From assembly GCF_011397635.1 (NCBI RefSeq), contig NC_064753.1:26064322-26128321 (forward strand): a stretch of DNA of 64,000 bases. Direction: 5' to 3'. The position numbers and the translations under genes were made by a program. The stretch is from Epinephelus fuscoguttatus (Eukaryota > Chordata > Actinopteri > Perciformes > Serranidae). The notes under the pieces are model-generated. The model saw only the letters and a list, made by a program, of their open reading frames with translations, was not told where the DNA came from and did not search any database. Shown here piece after piece: positions 35,685-50,600 of the stretch; positions within the stretch are counted from its first letter, which is position 1, and the number at the start of each line of letters is the position of its first letter.

Positions 35685-38600
35685 CTGCAGAGAGCAAAAC
35701 TCAGTCAGAAAGTGGAACAACTGAAGTCTAGATGATAATCCCAAGAGTTGCATCTAACTTGAACTCTCATTACCTACATGGAGCGTACTGTTTGCTGTTA
35801 CGCAGATTTGTTGCCATAAATAAAACTGTGAAACTAAAGCCTTTTAGTATCAGGCTCATAAAACTGTCAACAGGCCATCAGCGAGGCGGGCCATGTATTA
35901 TTTTCAAGACAGGCATGGCTACTTAGGAATATCATCCTCGTCATATGACAGGTACTACACATATAGGATGCAACTAACTTGGAAAAAATCTGAGATTTAA
36001 ACTACATCAAAGTTTCTAAGCAGTAAGCCACACTGCTGTGATAATTTAAAAATGGCCTTGGACTCTGCTCTTGAAGTAGTTGTCCATGTCCACTAAACAT
36101 AGCTAATACAACTTAAGGTGTTACACAGAGCTCATTTTACTCATGCTGAGTGGCAAAGATTTGTGTGAATGTTGAGCCATTATGCCCTCGATGGAGAGGC
36201 CAGTCAGCAGACTTAATGCATATGTTCTGGTTATGTCCAAATCTCTCCACCTTCTGGATTAATATCTTTAAGCTTTTAGTGAGATATTTAAAACCCAGTT
36301 TGATCCTGACCCAGCCTGAGCACTCTCTGATTTAACATCGAAGGAATCCCGTGCGGTCAGACAGCGCTCGTCTTTACTAATTAATAAATTCACTGTGTAG
36401 GCAGACTAAAAAACTGAGGATTTTGGACACAAACTGTGTTCACCAGATTTTACCATTTTAAGACAAATTTCCAATGACTCTATATTTTATTTTTTCCATA
36501 CGTCTGTGCATTGAGTTGTGCTTTCTCACCGTGATGGGGCTTGGGACAGCAGCGACCATGATGCCTATGGTTGGCTGAGGTGATGGAGGGGCGGGGCTGG
36601 CACAAGGCACACTGTCATCTGCCCTCTTGGTTTGTGCCTCTCCAGGTGAAGGAGAGTGCAGCTTCTGTTCCTGCTGTTTCCTCTGGATCTTCCTCTGGAG
36701 CTGCTGCTTTGCATCGACAGACGGAGAGGACAGGGTTGTCACCTGAGGCTGGAAGGAGTGAGCCTCAGTTGTGGGGATGAACGCTGAGACTGTCTGTGGA
36801 GGCTTGACCTCTATAAAAAGAAAACAAGGGGAATTAGATACATGCTACCAGTGTGGTTACAGGTATCAGACACTTAAATTTAATGCTTTTTAAGACCTTT
36901 TCCAGGATCATTTTTTAACCAAATTAAAGACAGATTTTTGGGCTTATTGTCTTTTTCTTATTCAAGCACTGCAGGTAAGTACAAAAGTAAGTTGTATACA
37001 TTTGTGGTCTTGTGCACTGGTAGCTTTTATATAGAAATATGGTTACTGGGGTGAGTTAGGTTAATCTACACTTGCTGCTGCAATAGATAAGTATAAAGTA
37101 AAGTATTAGGTTTAGTGGTATGTTTAAAGATTTGTAACAACAGAAATTTTGAATTTCATGCAGAAGCTTGACTCAATTTGACTGACCTTTAAGGCAAGAT
37201 ATTTAAAAAAAAATTGAATTTAAGAAATTTTAAGATGTTTTAAGGATCTGCAGACACCCTACATGCTACTGTTAGTAGTATAAAATAATAACCTCATCAT
37301 ACTATATGAATATATAAATGTATAAGACAATAATACTAAGATAATACTTCATCAAACAACACCTTCACTTTTTTTTTTAACTTGATTCCCTAGCTTCTGC
37401 AGTGGCTTTAACTGAGGGTCCACACATTTAAAAATGTCCAAGTTAAACATTTATACAATAATGAACACAATGTTCAAAAGTAAAGTAGATTAAAAAAAAA
37501 AAATTAGATTAAAAACTCAGCTGATCCTGATACAACACTACCAAATTAATGACAATGCACACTTGTTTGTCATATCAATAGTTATTTCAAATGACCACAT
37601 ATAAGAAACAAAGAAAAAGGGTGCGACAAACAAGCATTGGTTGTGTTGGTTCTACCATCCTGATCTTTGTGATGTTATTGCGAGAAGCATCCTGTAAATT
37701 ATTTTAGAAAAATGGATGTTGTCAGTTATTTTGAGATTTTACAAAGCAACATCAGAAAAAAACAGGACATCCTACTTTCTTTGTCTTTCAGAAGATTGAT
37801 TTAAGACTAATTTAATGCCAATTCAAGCCTTACTTTTAGATTCATGAATTTAATGCTGTGACACCAAACAGGAACATTCATATCTATAAATAAAATTCAG
37901 TCTCAACATCTGACTTAGGTGCAAATGCATTTGTTTCTTAAATGTGTGAGCACTTGTTGATTCTCTTACACTGAAGCCTTTTTTAAACATTAACTAGAGG
38001 TTTTAAAAGATGAAGACTGGTTCCAGGAATAACACTGCTTTATATGTATGTGTTTGACCAGACTGCTCCAATAAAGCTGTAAAAGTGTCATGTAATTTAA
38101 AAATACAGCTGTCCTCATAAAAAAATAATCAAACAAATAAAACCCAGCAGACTGGAGTAAAGGCGCAGTAACAGGCAGCTGCCACCAGATGCCACTGTTG
38201 ACCAGTTTTTCAACAGGGGGCATAAAGCCGATGTTCACTGCGTCTGACCTGTTGTTGTGCCGGTCATTATGGTGAGAGCTGCCAGAGACTTGTTGCTGAT
38301 GTAATGGCTGTCGATTAGGAAGCGAGCCAGGTCTTCCACGGTATCGAACTGGCGTTTCAGCACCTTTTGGGCCCACTCACACACCAGATCACAGGCTGCA
38401 AATCGCACGTCCTCCTTTATGCTGCTCAGCTGGCCCGGTGACTCCAGGGCGTCACACTGGAGCTACACACAACAGATATATGGTTATATATATGTATGTG
38501 TGTGGCACACTGCATGACAGGACAGTGACAGAAACTGTGAAATATTCATAGGGAAAATGTAAATGTGCTTACTCCATCCCCTGATTTATGGAGATCCAGA

Positions 38601-41600
38601 GTGGGTAAAGATGGCATGTGAACAAAGGGCCTCTTCCTCAGCCCACTGTAGCAGTATGTACACTGATGTTAAGACCAAAACACATGATTCCAGAGAGTAA
38701 AAATACACTGGCAATATACAGTGAACTATCTATTATGGAAAATAAATTTAAGTTTTCAAAACTGTAATTTTCATTTGTTCATTTGTCAGATCAATGTATG
38801 ATTAAGATTTTAGAAATTAATTAATTTTCTTTGCGAGACCTGTTGGATTGACAAAATATATATCTGAAAATTACAATAATCAAACTTGAACTTCAAGGGT
38901 TTAGACTAATGTCACTTTTTTGACTTAAACTACTCTGATTTAAAATGTGTTTAACGGTGTTCATATAGAGCCTGTTCTTTTACAGATTATTTTAATTGGT
39001 GCTCATAGTGGAAACATATTATTACCGAAAAAGAAATCCTTGGACACCAGCTGTTCGCTAACATGAGCTTAAAGCAAACTCCCTTCATCAGCCAAAAGTT
39101 TTTCCACATCCAAACCCATTAAATTAATGACTTGTGATCTCACCTTACACAAACTTAATTCCATTAACCTGAGTGACTGAAGGCCATGAGTATAAATCAA
39201 GTTTTGCAATTTGAGGTCGTCTGTAAAACAGAAAAAAATCGCAATTGCGTCATGAAGGTCAAGATCACGGTAACTCCCCCGAGGGGCTCTGTATTATGCT
39301 TCTGCTTCCGAGGCAGAGGGGGACTTTATTTTATTTCACATCTATATTTAGAGAGCTTATGAACTGCGACAGCAGATGGTCTGTGACCAGAGACAGAGGC
39401 CAGACTGTTACAATCCATTCCAGTCAAGGATATTTTGATTTTCCTCTCATGCCAAGCCGACGCGCCTTCATGTTCGGGAAGACATTTTTCATCATTTTTC
39501 CAAAGTCGGCAGCACTCAGTGGGTGGTAGTTCAGGTTGTCACAGAAGCTCCTGGAAGACACAAAAGACAGGAATAAATGTAATTAAGAAAATATGATTCA
39601 CAAAACAATCCATGTCAGCTTTGAACTAAACCATCACCTGTACCTCAGTACAATACCTAAAAAATTACTGATATTAGATACCATCGAAAAGTTGCCATTG
39701 AGGGCATGCAATGTGAAATTTTTAATAAAAGATAAATATATAACAAGGCTCTAACATGACAACAACAACTGGACTGTAGTAAACACTAAAAACAAACACT
39801 TCTTTACATTAATTAAAACAGTATTTTTGCAGTAGTCCAAAAGCCTCTGAGACTGTCACACATTTAAAATACAATAAAGTGCTGCGAACGCCGCTATGTA
39901 ACTGGACAGAATGAGAGGAATGATGAGAAGTCAGCACTGTGAGTGAGTGAGAGGAGGCGGGGCACTGCAGCGGTGTGTTTGTGTCAACTTGCTGTTGGAA
40001 AGAAGAGATAGCGAGACAATATCGATAGTATCGATACTGGGGAAAATGACTGTTTCAGATGTTCAGAATCAATACGTGTCCATAAATCAATATTGCGACA
40101 ACATGACCTTGAATCATAAATTGCAATCCTGTCGACGCAGCAGATGATTTTCTGAGCCTTGTTCTCATGTTTACATACCTGTGAATGTGAGGTGATTAAA
40201 GTCTAAAAAGTTAAAACTCTTTTTCTATTTTAAAACTTAAAGAGCAAATAGACACATTTTTTGTTCCAGTTTATTATTACAAAGTAAATTTTGATTGATT
40301 GCACAATGTAATGGCTGGAGTATAATGACACCATCAGCATTTATGGTTGGTTCCCTAAACCTAACTTTCACTAAGCAATTCTGTCTGTCACCGGGTACGA
40401 TCTGATCTCATGGGAAAAAGCAGGCTGGACTCACGGCACAAAGGAAGTGTGTTTCCCTGGCTTCCCAGGTTTTAAAGTACTGCATAAGTTAGGTGTGTAG
40501 AGCTGCATCAGAAGAGTTATAATAGTGACTCAGTTAGCCACATTAGTAAAATGAGAACCACGCAGACTAAACTCAATGTGACGTCCAGTTCTGATATTCT
40601 CAGAACGGTGGTTGATTCTGCTTTACCCCCATTCCCATTTAACATAAAGGTCCCTTATTACTTATATATAGTTATACAGTACCATACCGATACATGTATG
40701 TGTGTATCATACATGTAGTCCATTCATTGCAGAGTTAACTGAAGTCCTGATAATCTGTAAAGGTCCAGTGTGTAGGACTTACAGGGGTATATATTGGCAG
40801 AAATTGAATATACCATAATAAGTATGATTTCTTAAGTGTATAATCACCTGAAAATAAGAATCATCGTATCTTTGTAACCTTAGAACGAGCCGTTTATATC
40901 TACAAAGGGAGTGGGTCCTCTTTTACAGCATCTGCAATGTTGCACTGCCTCTTTTCTACAGTAGCCCAGAACAGACAAATCAAACACTGGCTCAGAGATA
41001 GGGCCATTCAAGTTTTTGTGTCTGTCATCGTAGTTAGCAGCCCCTCTGCAACGAGTGGAACCTGGTCTGTTTGTTTTGGAGAGACCTCTGTGGATAATTT
41101 GGCTCCCGCTTAAAACCTCCTGAACAATGAACACATGAATCCTAACCGGGAAATTGCACTTGGCACATGGGAGAAGTTTCAGGTTGTTGCAATCAGCAAT
41201 CCTCACTGCTAGATGCCAGTAAATCCTTCACAGCGTCACCTTTGAATGTCTTCTTTGCTGTTTAAACCCAAAAGCTGGATGTTTTTAATTTAATCAAGAG
41301 TCTTGGAAAATATGTGCATATCAGCTAATGAATGCAAATGAAACATCTCTCCTAAGAAAGACTTGTGTGTTGCTGTTTGTTGTTTCATTGTACAAAACAA
41401 AATGCTTTTATTGCGTTTCAACACGAGCACATAGTGTCTCTTTAAAGCCTTTTCACCTGTCTATCCTAAAGGCGCCAATATTTCTGGAGGGCACTGTATT
41501 TCTGATCTAGTAGAGTTAAAAAGACAGTTACATAACACTGCCAGAGCATTTCAATGGCTGTCTCAGACTTTCCATTCTAATATTACCAACACATGCTGCT

Positions 41601-44600
41601 CTCTGTGATTCCCATGCCTGCTGAGGCTATTTATACTGTCGCTTCAGCCGCCAGTAATTTAGAGGAGAAAGAATCTCGAACATTAGTAGCTGTTATCTAT
41701 TCAAAAGGTGACCACCAATGATACACGTTCAAATACACAGTGAAGTAAAGTGAGTTATAAGTGTGTCAGTGACTTATATTCTTATGTGTTTAATGTTAAG
41801 GCTCCACTGTCTGTTTGTACCTACTTGTATTCATCATAGACCTCCTGTTTGGGAAGAGACGTCTCTGGGTATTCCTCTAAATGATGGCGGATCCAGTTGA
41901 ACGCATGCATCTGCTGTGTGCGGCTTGATGACAGGGCACTCTGGTCACTGAGAAAGATGTGGATGATTGATTGATTGATTCACAAATGACAAAGCAAAAG
42001 AATGACACTAGGTTCATTGTAATTTTACCATTCCGAATCATTCACATAATAAAACTTTTTAAGAGAATAATAAACAGAAATGCCACTCTCAATGATTACT
42101 TGTCTCCTGTCTCGTAAATACTTCATCGGCTTCCTTTATTATCATACATACAGTCAGACCGCAGGTGTATTCTTACCTTTTATCAGTGCTGCTGCTCGGA
42201 CCAGAAGGCAACTTAAGGTAGAGGTAGAGTTTTTCGATGTCTGAGAACTTCTCCACATCTTGCTGTAGAAATAAAAAGGGGACAAAACAATAGTTTTAAT
42301 GGGTAGTCCTGTTACACCTGCAGAGCAGACAGTTCGTTCAGTCCATCACTTTAGTCCTGACTTTAAAAAGTCAACCAATATTTGATGGATTGCCAAGAGA
42401 GTTTGGACAGATATTCATGATGTCCAGAGGATGAACCCTACTGATTTTTGTGGGTCTATTATTTTCCCTATAGCTCCACCAGCAGGTTCACATTTGTGGT
42501 TTAAAAAGTATACAATGCAGGATCCTCCCAAAAAACATTGTTATAGACTCATACAGAAGTTATTCCACTCAATCATCACTTATGACCCACTGGAGGTGTG
42601 TGGGGGTGCATTTTTCTGTAGATAATTTCTGGTGGCTTTATACTTTCACTTTTGCTGGTGAGCATTTCACAAACAGTAACCGACAATCCTGCATAGTAAA
42701 CCTCAAAAAGTCTCAACAGCTATTTGATAGATTACCATGAGACCTGGCACACACATTCATCATACCCTCCAGATGAACAGCAATAACTGTGGTTTTAGCT
42801 CAGCTGTACTTTGTGTTTAGTCAAACTAAGATGGTGAACATTTAACCTGCTAAATTTCTGCATGTTAATGTTGTCATTTCGAGCATGTTAGCATGGTGAT
42901 GTTGGCATTTAGCTTACAGGCTGTGGACTGTTAGTCTTGTTTAATAATTTGTTCTCGGCGATACAGCTCAGCAGTGCACCTGCCTTTATGACATGAAAAG
43001 AATAAACTTTTATCCTGGTCTATTCTTTTTTAAAGATATTTTTAGGGCTTTTTGCCTTTAATTGAGGAGAGCAGAGAGAGTGGATGACATGCAGCAAATG
43101 ACCGTCGCTTAGAATCAAACCTGCAGCAAGGACAAAGCCTTTGTGCACAGGGTGCCTGCTCTACCAGGTGAGCTAGTGGGTGCCCCCATTAGCCCCCATG
43201 TCCAATATGACAGTAGTAACAAATACACAGGCTCATCCAACACAGTGAACTTAACTTTGAAGCAACAGAAAAAGAGGCTGTTAAAATACAGACAAATAAT
43301 TAATTTAAAAAGAGCACAGTCAATGGATCAACTTTTAATGCACACACGATATTCTGGCCCACTGCCTTCGTCAAGGTGCTTTGGGGGATGGATATCAATC
43401 ATCATCAATCAAAGCCCGGCTCTTTTATAATATACTGCACTCTGCTGTAAATATAATTTATGAATAAAGTGGGCAACATCTTGTTTTGTTGACCTTCAGC
43501 AGCACAGAGGAACCATTTTCATTTCCTTTGTTGGCATCTTGGATGCTGCTCTTCAGATCAGCCTTCCCTCTACAAACTAAAATTAATTATCAGCTTTAAG
43601 AAAGCATATTGGGTGTCCTGTTAGCCTCGGAATCTAAGATGTGTGCTAACTGAACCTCCTCAGCACGGCCCGCAGCTTCAAACACTCTTCAACACTTCTA
43701 ACTACGTTCTTCAAAGGGAGGATGAAACATGAGAGAGTGAAGAAGGCGCTGTTTGAATTCTGCTGTTTAAATGGCAGCGGACAACAGAGTTGAACACCAA
43801 GCAATACTCTAACTGTGGGAGTATTTCAAGAACTATAAAAATTATTCACCCCCTTGTAATTATTCAGTTTTATGGTTTTACACTGACATGTGTTGTCACC
43901 ATCGCAACTAAAAACAATCAGCATTTTCTTTTGACCATGGCAAACTGTTCAATGTCCCTTCTATTTATTCTACTTCAATGGACAAAACCTTCATCGCGAA
44001 GACAAGGAACACACCAAGCAACTTAATTAAAGGTGAATGAGAAGTGCTACTTCATGTGTGAATAAAGTTGTATAAAGCTGTTCTTGGCTCCAGAGGGAGC
44101 AGTGTGAAATCAGATGATTTGCATCAAGTGATGTCACCTGAGTCAGCGTCAGCTGGAGCTACAAGACATGTGACAAAAATCTGGCAGTGTGGATGTCGAA
44201 TGAAGAGCTCTTACTGCTAGAGGCTACATTAGCTGCCATACTAGCCTAACACACCTAAATCTCTGACTAAAGTGTGGCAGACACATTGCACTGTGGGTAA
44301 TGTAGGCTCAGGTTATGAGAAGGAAGGAGAGAGTGTGATTTTGATTTTTTTTTAATGTCCATCTTAAGTTTAACAATGTTAAAGGGGAAATTGAAAACCA
44401 AGCTGCAACCTGCGAGGCTGAAAAATGAAGCCAATGCCAAAGTGCCAAAAACTGCAGTTCCTTGAATGGCCACTTGAGGCTGGCTCCAAAACAGAGTAAA
44501 TCCCCATATACACCCATTTTAAAATGCTCAACTTTACAGCAGAAATAAACATAACAAAAAGGTTTCGGTCTCTATAGTTAATTTCAACATTTGTGACAAC

Positions 44601-47600
44601 TGTACAGGGGGTGAATTTCTGTTGTAACTCACACATTTATATCTTATCAAGGCCCAAAGGTTTGCATATCTAAGGGTGTGGACAATTGAGTGACAGACTG
44701 TCTGTGGAGTGACACCACTGCCTATGAGTCAGATCCACCCCTTGCAACTCCATAGCTCCACCCTCTTGCTTGAATATGGTCACTTCTGGTTCCAAAAATC
44801 AAGATGGCGACAGCCAAAATGCTGAACTCGAGGCTTTAAAATGGCAGTCCAAATGGGTGACATCATTGTATCTGTGTCCATTATTATTCAGTTTATAGGG
44901 AGGACACCAAAAGACCTTTGAGGGAGTTCAAAGTATCAGAGATTGGGTGACCCGATAGCCAAAAGGTGAGGGCACATACCACATGAGCGCAAATGCCCTG
45001 AGCCGCAGGTCACTGGCTCAATTCCTTGTTGGCCATACCATTTGTTGCATGTCTTTCCTGTCTCTCACCCCTATCAAATAAAGGCATAAAATGCCTTTAT
45101 TGGAGATTGGAGATTGGAGAGACGGTGCATACAAGTGTCGGTCAGGTGGACAGAACCTCTGATGAAACCAAAATTAAGCTTTTTGTCCATCAGACTAAAT
45201 GCAATGTTTGGTGTAAGTCAAACACTGCAAATCATGAAGTTTACTCTGACTTTAAACCCAGCATTGTTGAGACACACGGCATAAATACGCTACAGTTGTA
45301 CAGCTGCACAGTTGACACACGCAGGCATGTGCGCACAGACGGTCTAAATGGCTGCAGACAGACACACAGAGACAGACTGGCTTCTGCAGAGCAGGGGAGC
45401 TTGTGAGGTGAACTTGAATCCTCTGCTGTTAACCCTTGACTGGACAGCTCGCTGCATGGTTGAGCGTACAGACACACATTCACACACTGCCAACACACTC
45501 ATTCACCCCCCTAACTGGCTCCTCTGTCTCTTCTGATTAACTTCTTAGTAGTTAGGGAACCACAGCTCTCCCATGGCTGAGGGTAAAAAAACACTGAGCA
45601 GCCACTTGGAATAAATGCACATATTCCTCTTAAAAAATCACTGTCATTTTTAAACTAGGCATAAGCGCTGAGCAGTTTATCTGTGAGCTGCATTTCAGAT
45701 GCAATCCTGCTAAAACCTTGTGTATCAGGACATCTTTGGCTTTTTAAGTGTGACTCAGTTCCTGCTCTGCTGACTTGGACTGTCAGTGTCTGTATGTTAC
45801 TGTGTCATCTGATCTGCCCAGTGAACTCCTTTCTCCCTTTAACTTGAAACAAAGAACAAACACATGTGCAGTGTGTATTTTAGGAGTTGATAGTTAATTT
45901 GTGCTGTTCACACTTATTTTGTGCAGCTTTGTACATGATAAATCAGAAATGCCCAACACAAGATGCTGTGGGTCTGTCATCTAATGCAAGAGCAAGGAGA
46001 GATCAGGAGGAAGAGTGAGAGTGACAACACAGGGTTACACAAGGTTAAAAGAGATTTTTGTCTTTCTTTTTTTGAAAGGCATGACAGGGATGAGGGTAGA
46101 TGAACCAATCTGTATTAACAGCTACATGACATCACACAGTATATATAGAGTAGGCGATTATATAAGGACAACCAAAGTCCCAGCCAACTTCTACTAGCCT
46201 TGACTTCACAATGAATTCTTTGCATTGAGGGTTTCTTTTATTAAAGGGGCAATATACGACATTCAGAGCATTAATACAGCAGCAGAAAACTATTTGCTTT
46301 CAAATATATAGTGGAGTAACGGACAGAGACACACAGAGCTAACGCTTCCTCTGTGTGTGGTAGCTGGTCTGGCTGCACGTGCATGTGAGTGCTGATGTGA
46401 GTGTCCTGCTGCCTAGCTAATCGCCACCACAATACGCTCATACAGCAGTTACCGCTGATATTGTGACAGTGCTATCATGGAAGTGCAGCGCCCACCCTCC
46501 AGTTCCCCCCAAGTTAACACCGTTAGCTCTGTTACCACTGATTCTGTCTTCAGCTCTATTCATGCTGTTTGCGCTGTTAGCTGCTAGCTGCTAGATCAGC
46601 CACCTCCATGTTAGGAGCCATATCCAGACCATCCCTGCTCATACTCTGAGTCATAGATGTTTGTACATTGGTCCTTTAAAAGCTGAATGTTATTCTGGAA
46701 TATTCTATAAGTTAAATGTACTGACAGCTGCACAATAGAGTGCTCCAGGGATGATGTTTTCCTGTAGGCCAACACTAAAGTTAGCATCGCACTGGTTCCC
46801 TCATCAAAAAGCTAGTGATAGAGCTCAGTAAATCTGCGATGCTTATTTGATTCATTGATTAGTCTCTAGAGTGTCTACAGGTTTAATCAAGTTAAATTTA
46901 AGGACTTTTTAAGACCTTTTTAATACCACTTCACATCGAATTAAAGACTGAACTTGCTATGAAAATGCACACCTAATGACACTGATGACACTCTGTGCTT
47001 ACTTCTCTGCACAGGTAAACCCATCAAAAAGTGATTCCTTTTGTTTAAATTATGTTTCCTGCAGCCCCTACAGTGGATATTCTCACAGTGCTATGACTAT
47101 GAACATTTAATACTCGTCCAACCTGAATTTTAGACAAGTAAATACTTTTTAAGGCCTCTTATTGGTAAATTTGTGTGTATTTGAGACATTTTAAGACTTT
47201 TTAAGGACCTGCAACCACCCTGTCGTCGATCAAAAGCTTCTCCTATTGTGACGATTTGTTGGTTGTTTTCTCATATATGATAACCAGTGTACATTTATTT
47301 GGTTGGATAAAATGAGAAATTGACATCACTTTGAGCCCTGTGGAGTCATAAAGGTGTTTTTCACTTCTCTTTGATGTTTTATGGACTACAGGGATAAATC
47401 GATTAATCAAGAAAATAATCCGCAGGTTAATCTGAAATGACAACTGTTTGTCGGAGCTCTAGAGCTCAGTGTTTCCTCCCAGAGCTGGACTTTTCCTGTT
47501 TGTTGGCACTAGCGCCACCTTCAACTCAGGAAGAGTAAGACCCCAGGAACAGAATTAGTCTGTAATAATATATTCTGTCCAATATTTTCCCGTTTTGCGG

Positions 47601-50600
47601 ACAGATCTGCTGTTGTTCTTTTGTTTTATTTATGCCTGAGGTCGATAAATCCATCAGGAAGCCACAGTGTTTCAGCTCTGTGTTAAAACCACAAATAAGT
47701 GACAATGAATATTTTAACAGTTAAATAATGAGGTTTAATTTAAAATGTAATTTGTAGGTTAAAAACACATCAGAGATACTCACCAGGATGTTTTCCACTT
47801 TTGATTGAACAGATTTGCTGCAAAACAGAGACAAAGTATAAATTAGTATGAAGCTTGTGTAACATGACCACTTGTGTCTAAAGTGTATTTATTTATAAAG
47901 CAGAGGAATGATTGGTATGAGACGACCCTCCCTTCAGCATCTCTCAGGTCATGTATCCCACCACCAGGAACATATGTTGTCATATGTAAAAAGAGACAGA
48001 CTCGTGGTAACATTGTCTCTGACAGAAAGCTTTTTATACACTGTAATTCATTTTCAGTCACTGACAAAATGTACTATACGTCTGTTTTATCCTGTTTGAT
48101 TTAATCTTGAAGGAGGAATTTGATATAAATAAACACTTTCACCCTATAATGAGTTTAAAGGTCCTCTCCAGACACATTTTAAAGTATGTACAAAAAAAAT
48201 ACTTTTAATGATACTAATATATTGTTTAACATGGTTTTCCCACATAATGCTTAATGGTAAATTCTGACAAGGGGCTGACAGCACATCTAGTCTTTATCCC
48301 TAATTAAGAAATTTGCTTATGAAAAGATATCGGTGAAGGTTCTCAGTCATCCAGGTCATGGCAATCTTAAGTGCTATATCATAGGCAACTGGATTTGCTT
48401 GAGTTTCTTGAAGACATTTCACTTCTCATCCAAGAAACTTCTTATTGAAAAAGCCTCTTGGAGGAAAGGTGAAATGTCTTCAAGAAACTCAAGCAAGTCC
48501 AGTTGCCTACAATATAGCACTTAAGATTGCTTAAGAAAAGTTTCTTTGCACTCCTCTTTCCCCCTTCTCCAGCGCTGCTTGTGCTAGGTTGACTGGTGAA
48601 AGATCAACGCCCATCAAGATAGCCAGCGTTAGATGACACATCTGACAGATTCAGCCACACATGCTTGAGCCTCAGAGGAGTATGTTGTGCACCAAACCAG
48701 CGACCAGCACACGTCAGGATGGTAAGTGTAGTTAGCATTTTTTATTTATGTTTGTTTGTAGGCTAACTGGCAGTGGCTTACACTGTGTTAGTATATGTGA
48801 AACATGCAATAATATCTGCTACTACAGGTTTGGTAGATGGTGAAAGGAATCTGAGGGGTTCGGTTTGCCAATTTGAAAAGGCACAATCTGCTCTACTCTG
48901 CCTCTGACTGGCTAGTTCTCGTTGACTTCGTTGGTTGGATTGGTTAGGTTCAAGTAAGAGTCGTCACACTGGTTATGGTTAGGGTAGGAATGTCAGGGTC
49001 AGCCACTCTGAGGCAGAGTAAGGTCGCTCGTGCCTTCCCTTTCCTAGGTGATGTGCATCTGGTTTACATTCAAAAACTGCCCATTCTACAAAGTTTGCCG
49101 TCAAATCTTTAACTATGTTAATGCGAACTTTCTTTAAGTCCTCTCTGTGCTGCAGATTTCAGGTTTCTTTGCCGTTGTTGCGTTAAAGTCTGTTCCCTGC
49201 TGATATCTGTTCCTCGTATTAGACAGCAAAGGTCTTCCGTATTAGTGACGTACCAAATATAACTGGTCCAGCATACGTATTGTCTCGCCACCAGACAATC
49301 AGAGATCTCCGCCTTCCGATAGTCTGGGGACACTCCTTTCTAAAGTGTGTTTAACACACAGGCAAAAACGGCCGGCAACAAAGCAACACCTCTTGCATTT
49401 TTGAAAAGGACACGCTCTCCCGGAAATGTGCGCTCGCCCTTTTCTCATCCGCAAGGAAACAAACACACAGAGAGCTTGAAAATGGATGCTGAGAGATTTA
49501 ACTACGTTTTATCAAACGTGTGCTCAGTCCACAAGATTGTGGAAATGAAGGACTTACAGCGACTTGAGCCATTTTGTACCACTACACACATTTCTAGTCG
49601 GACAATGTTTACGAGCACAAGAGTTCAGCGAGCCACCGAAGGACCGCCCTGCGGATTTACTATTGGTTCTGCAACCAGAGTTTTTTTAAACTCTGAAATT
49701 GTATCCGCCCATCTAAACACAAAATCAGGGAGAAAGTCATCAGTCTTTAGTTAAGCAAAGCATCTAAAGACTGACTTGTGAGTCTAGCATACGTATGAAT
49801 CTCAGACTTTAGGGTAGTGCACAGACAGCAAAGGGTTGTGAAAACACCTCTGCAGTGACAAACATAATAAGAAAAACACATTTTGAGTGGAGGGGGACTT
49901 TGAATATTTAGCTATTATATTAAATCATATGTCAGGGAAAAGCGAAGAGAGTTCTCAAATGTTGTACTGTGATTCCTGATATCGTACATAGACTGTATAT
50001 ACTGTATATTCTAAATACATGGAGGCCAGCTACCTCCATACTGTACACATACAACGCTCAGACAAATGATGTGGAGCAAATGAACTTTTGCCATTTACTT
50101 TTTTTGGGAGCAAGAAATAGCAAAAATTGACAAAATAAACTGCATGGCCTTATGCAAGAGCTCTTACTACGCCAAAAGCCAGCATTAGAAGACAGATTTA
50201 CACAAGTGAAACACTGCTCAGAGTCAAACCAGATGCATGTGTACAACTTCTTCTGTTCTAGTGCTTAATCTGCAGACAGGTCAGGTTGTTGTTGACTGTG
50301 AGACAGAAGGCAGGTGTCACTTAAAGACCCGGCAACACCAGGCAGGTCAGAATAAGGAGACGCTCTAAGCCATGACAAGAACAGTTCACTTTAATTCACT
50401 GTTACTAGGGAGCCGAGGATTTCTCTGTGCTGAATAGCCGTCGTTGAGGTGATTGTTAGGCAGATTTGGCAGACATGCTGAATGACACCTGAGACACTAA
50501 ACTGATGCAAGAGATTGTTCGGATCACGGTGTGTATAACATCCAGGTAGGTGGCTAGAGTGAATGACAGAAGCTCTTCACTGTGGACTGTCGCTCTACAT

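Larger units (their letters stand above)
42263..47783 (-). other. rfx7 intron, repeat-rich
   Basis: About 42356-42960 is an interspersed repeat of a type common in teleosts (GCTGTACTTTGTGTTTAG, AACTAAGATGGTGAACAT), with family A sequence embedded at 42566-42702. SINE copies lie at 43027-43186 (-) and 44951-45095 (+). 44360-44900 is another interspersed repeat containing ACTGCAGTTCCTTGAATGGC and AATCAAGATGGCGACAGCC. 46868-47222 is a MITE family C copy. No coding sequence was recognised. Confidence 0.6.

Noticed and set aside
37990..38376. 128-aa ORF starting [13 protein letters not shown]
   Set aside because: Wrong frame over rfx7 exon 7. The conserved CEWAQKVL frame is the real one.
38641..38647. 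AG acceptor at 38646-38647 for rfx7 exon 6
   Set aside because: It would delete YCYS from the conserved KSKYCYSGL and pair with no suitable GT donor. The U12 AC acceptor at 38658 restores the protein exactly.
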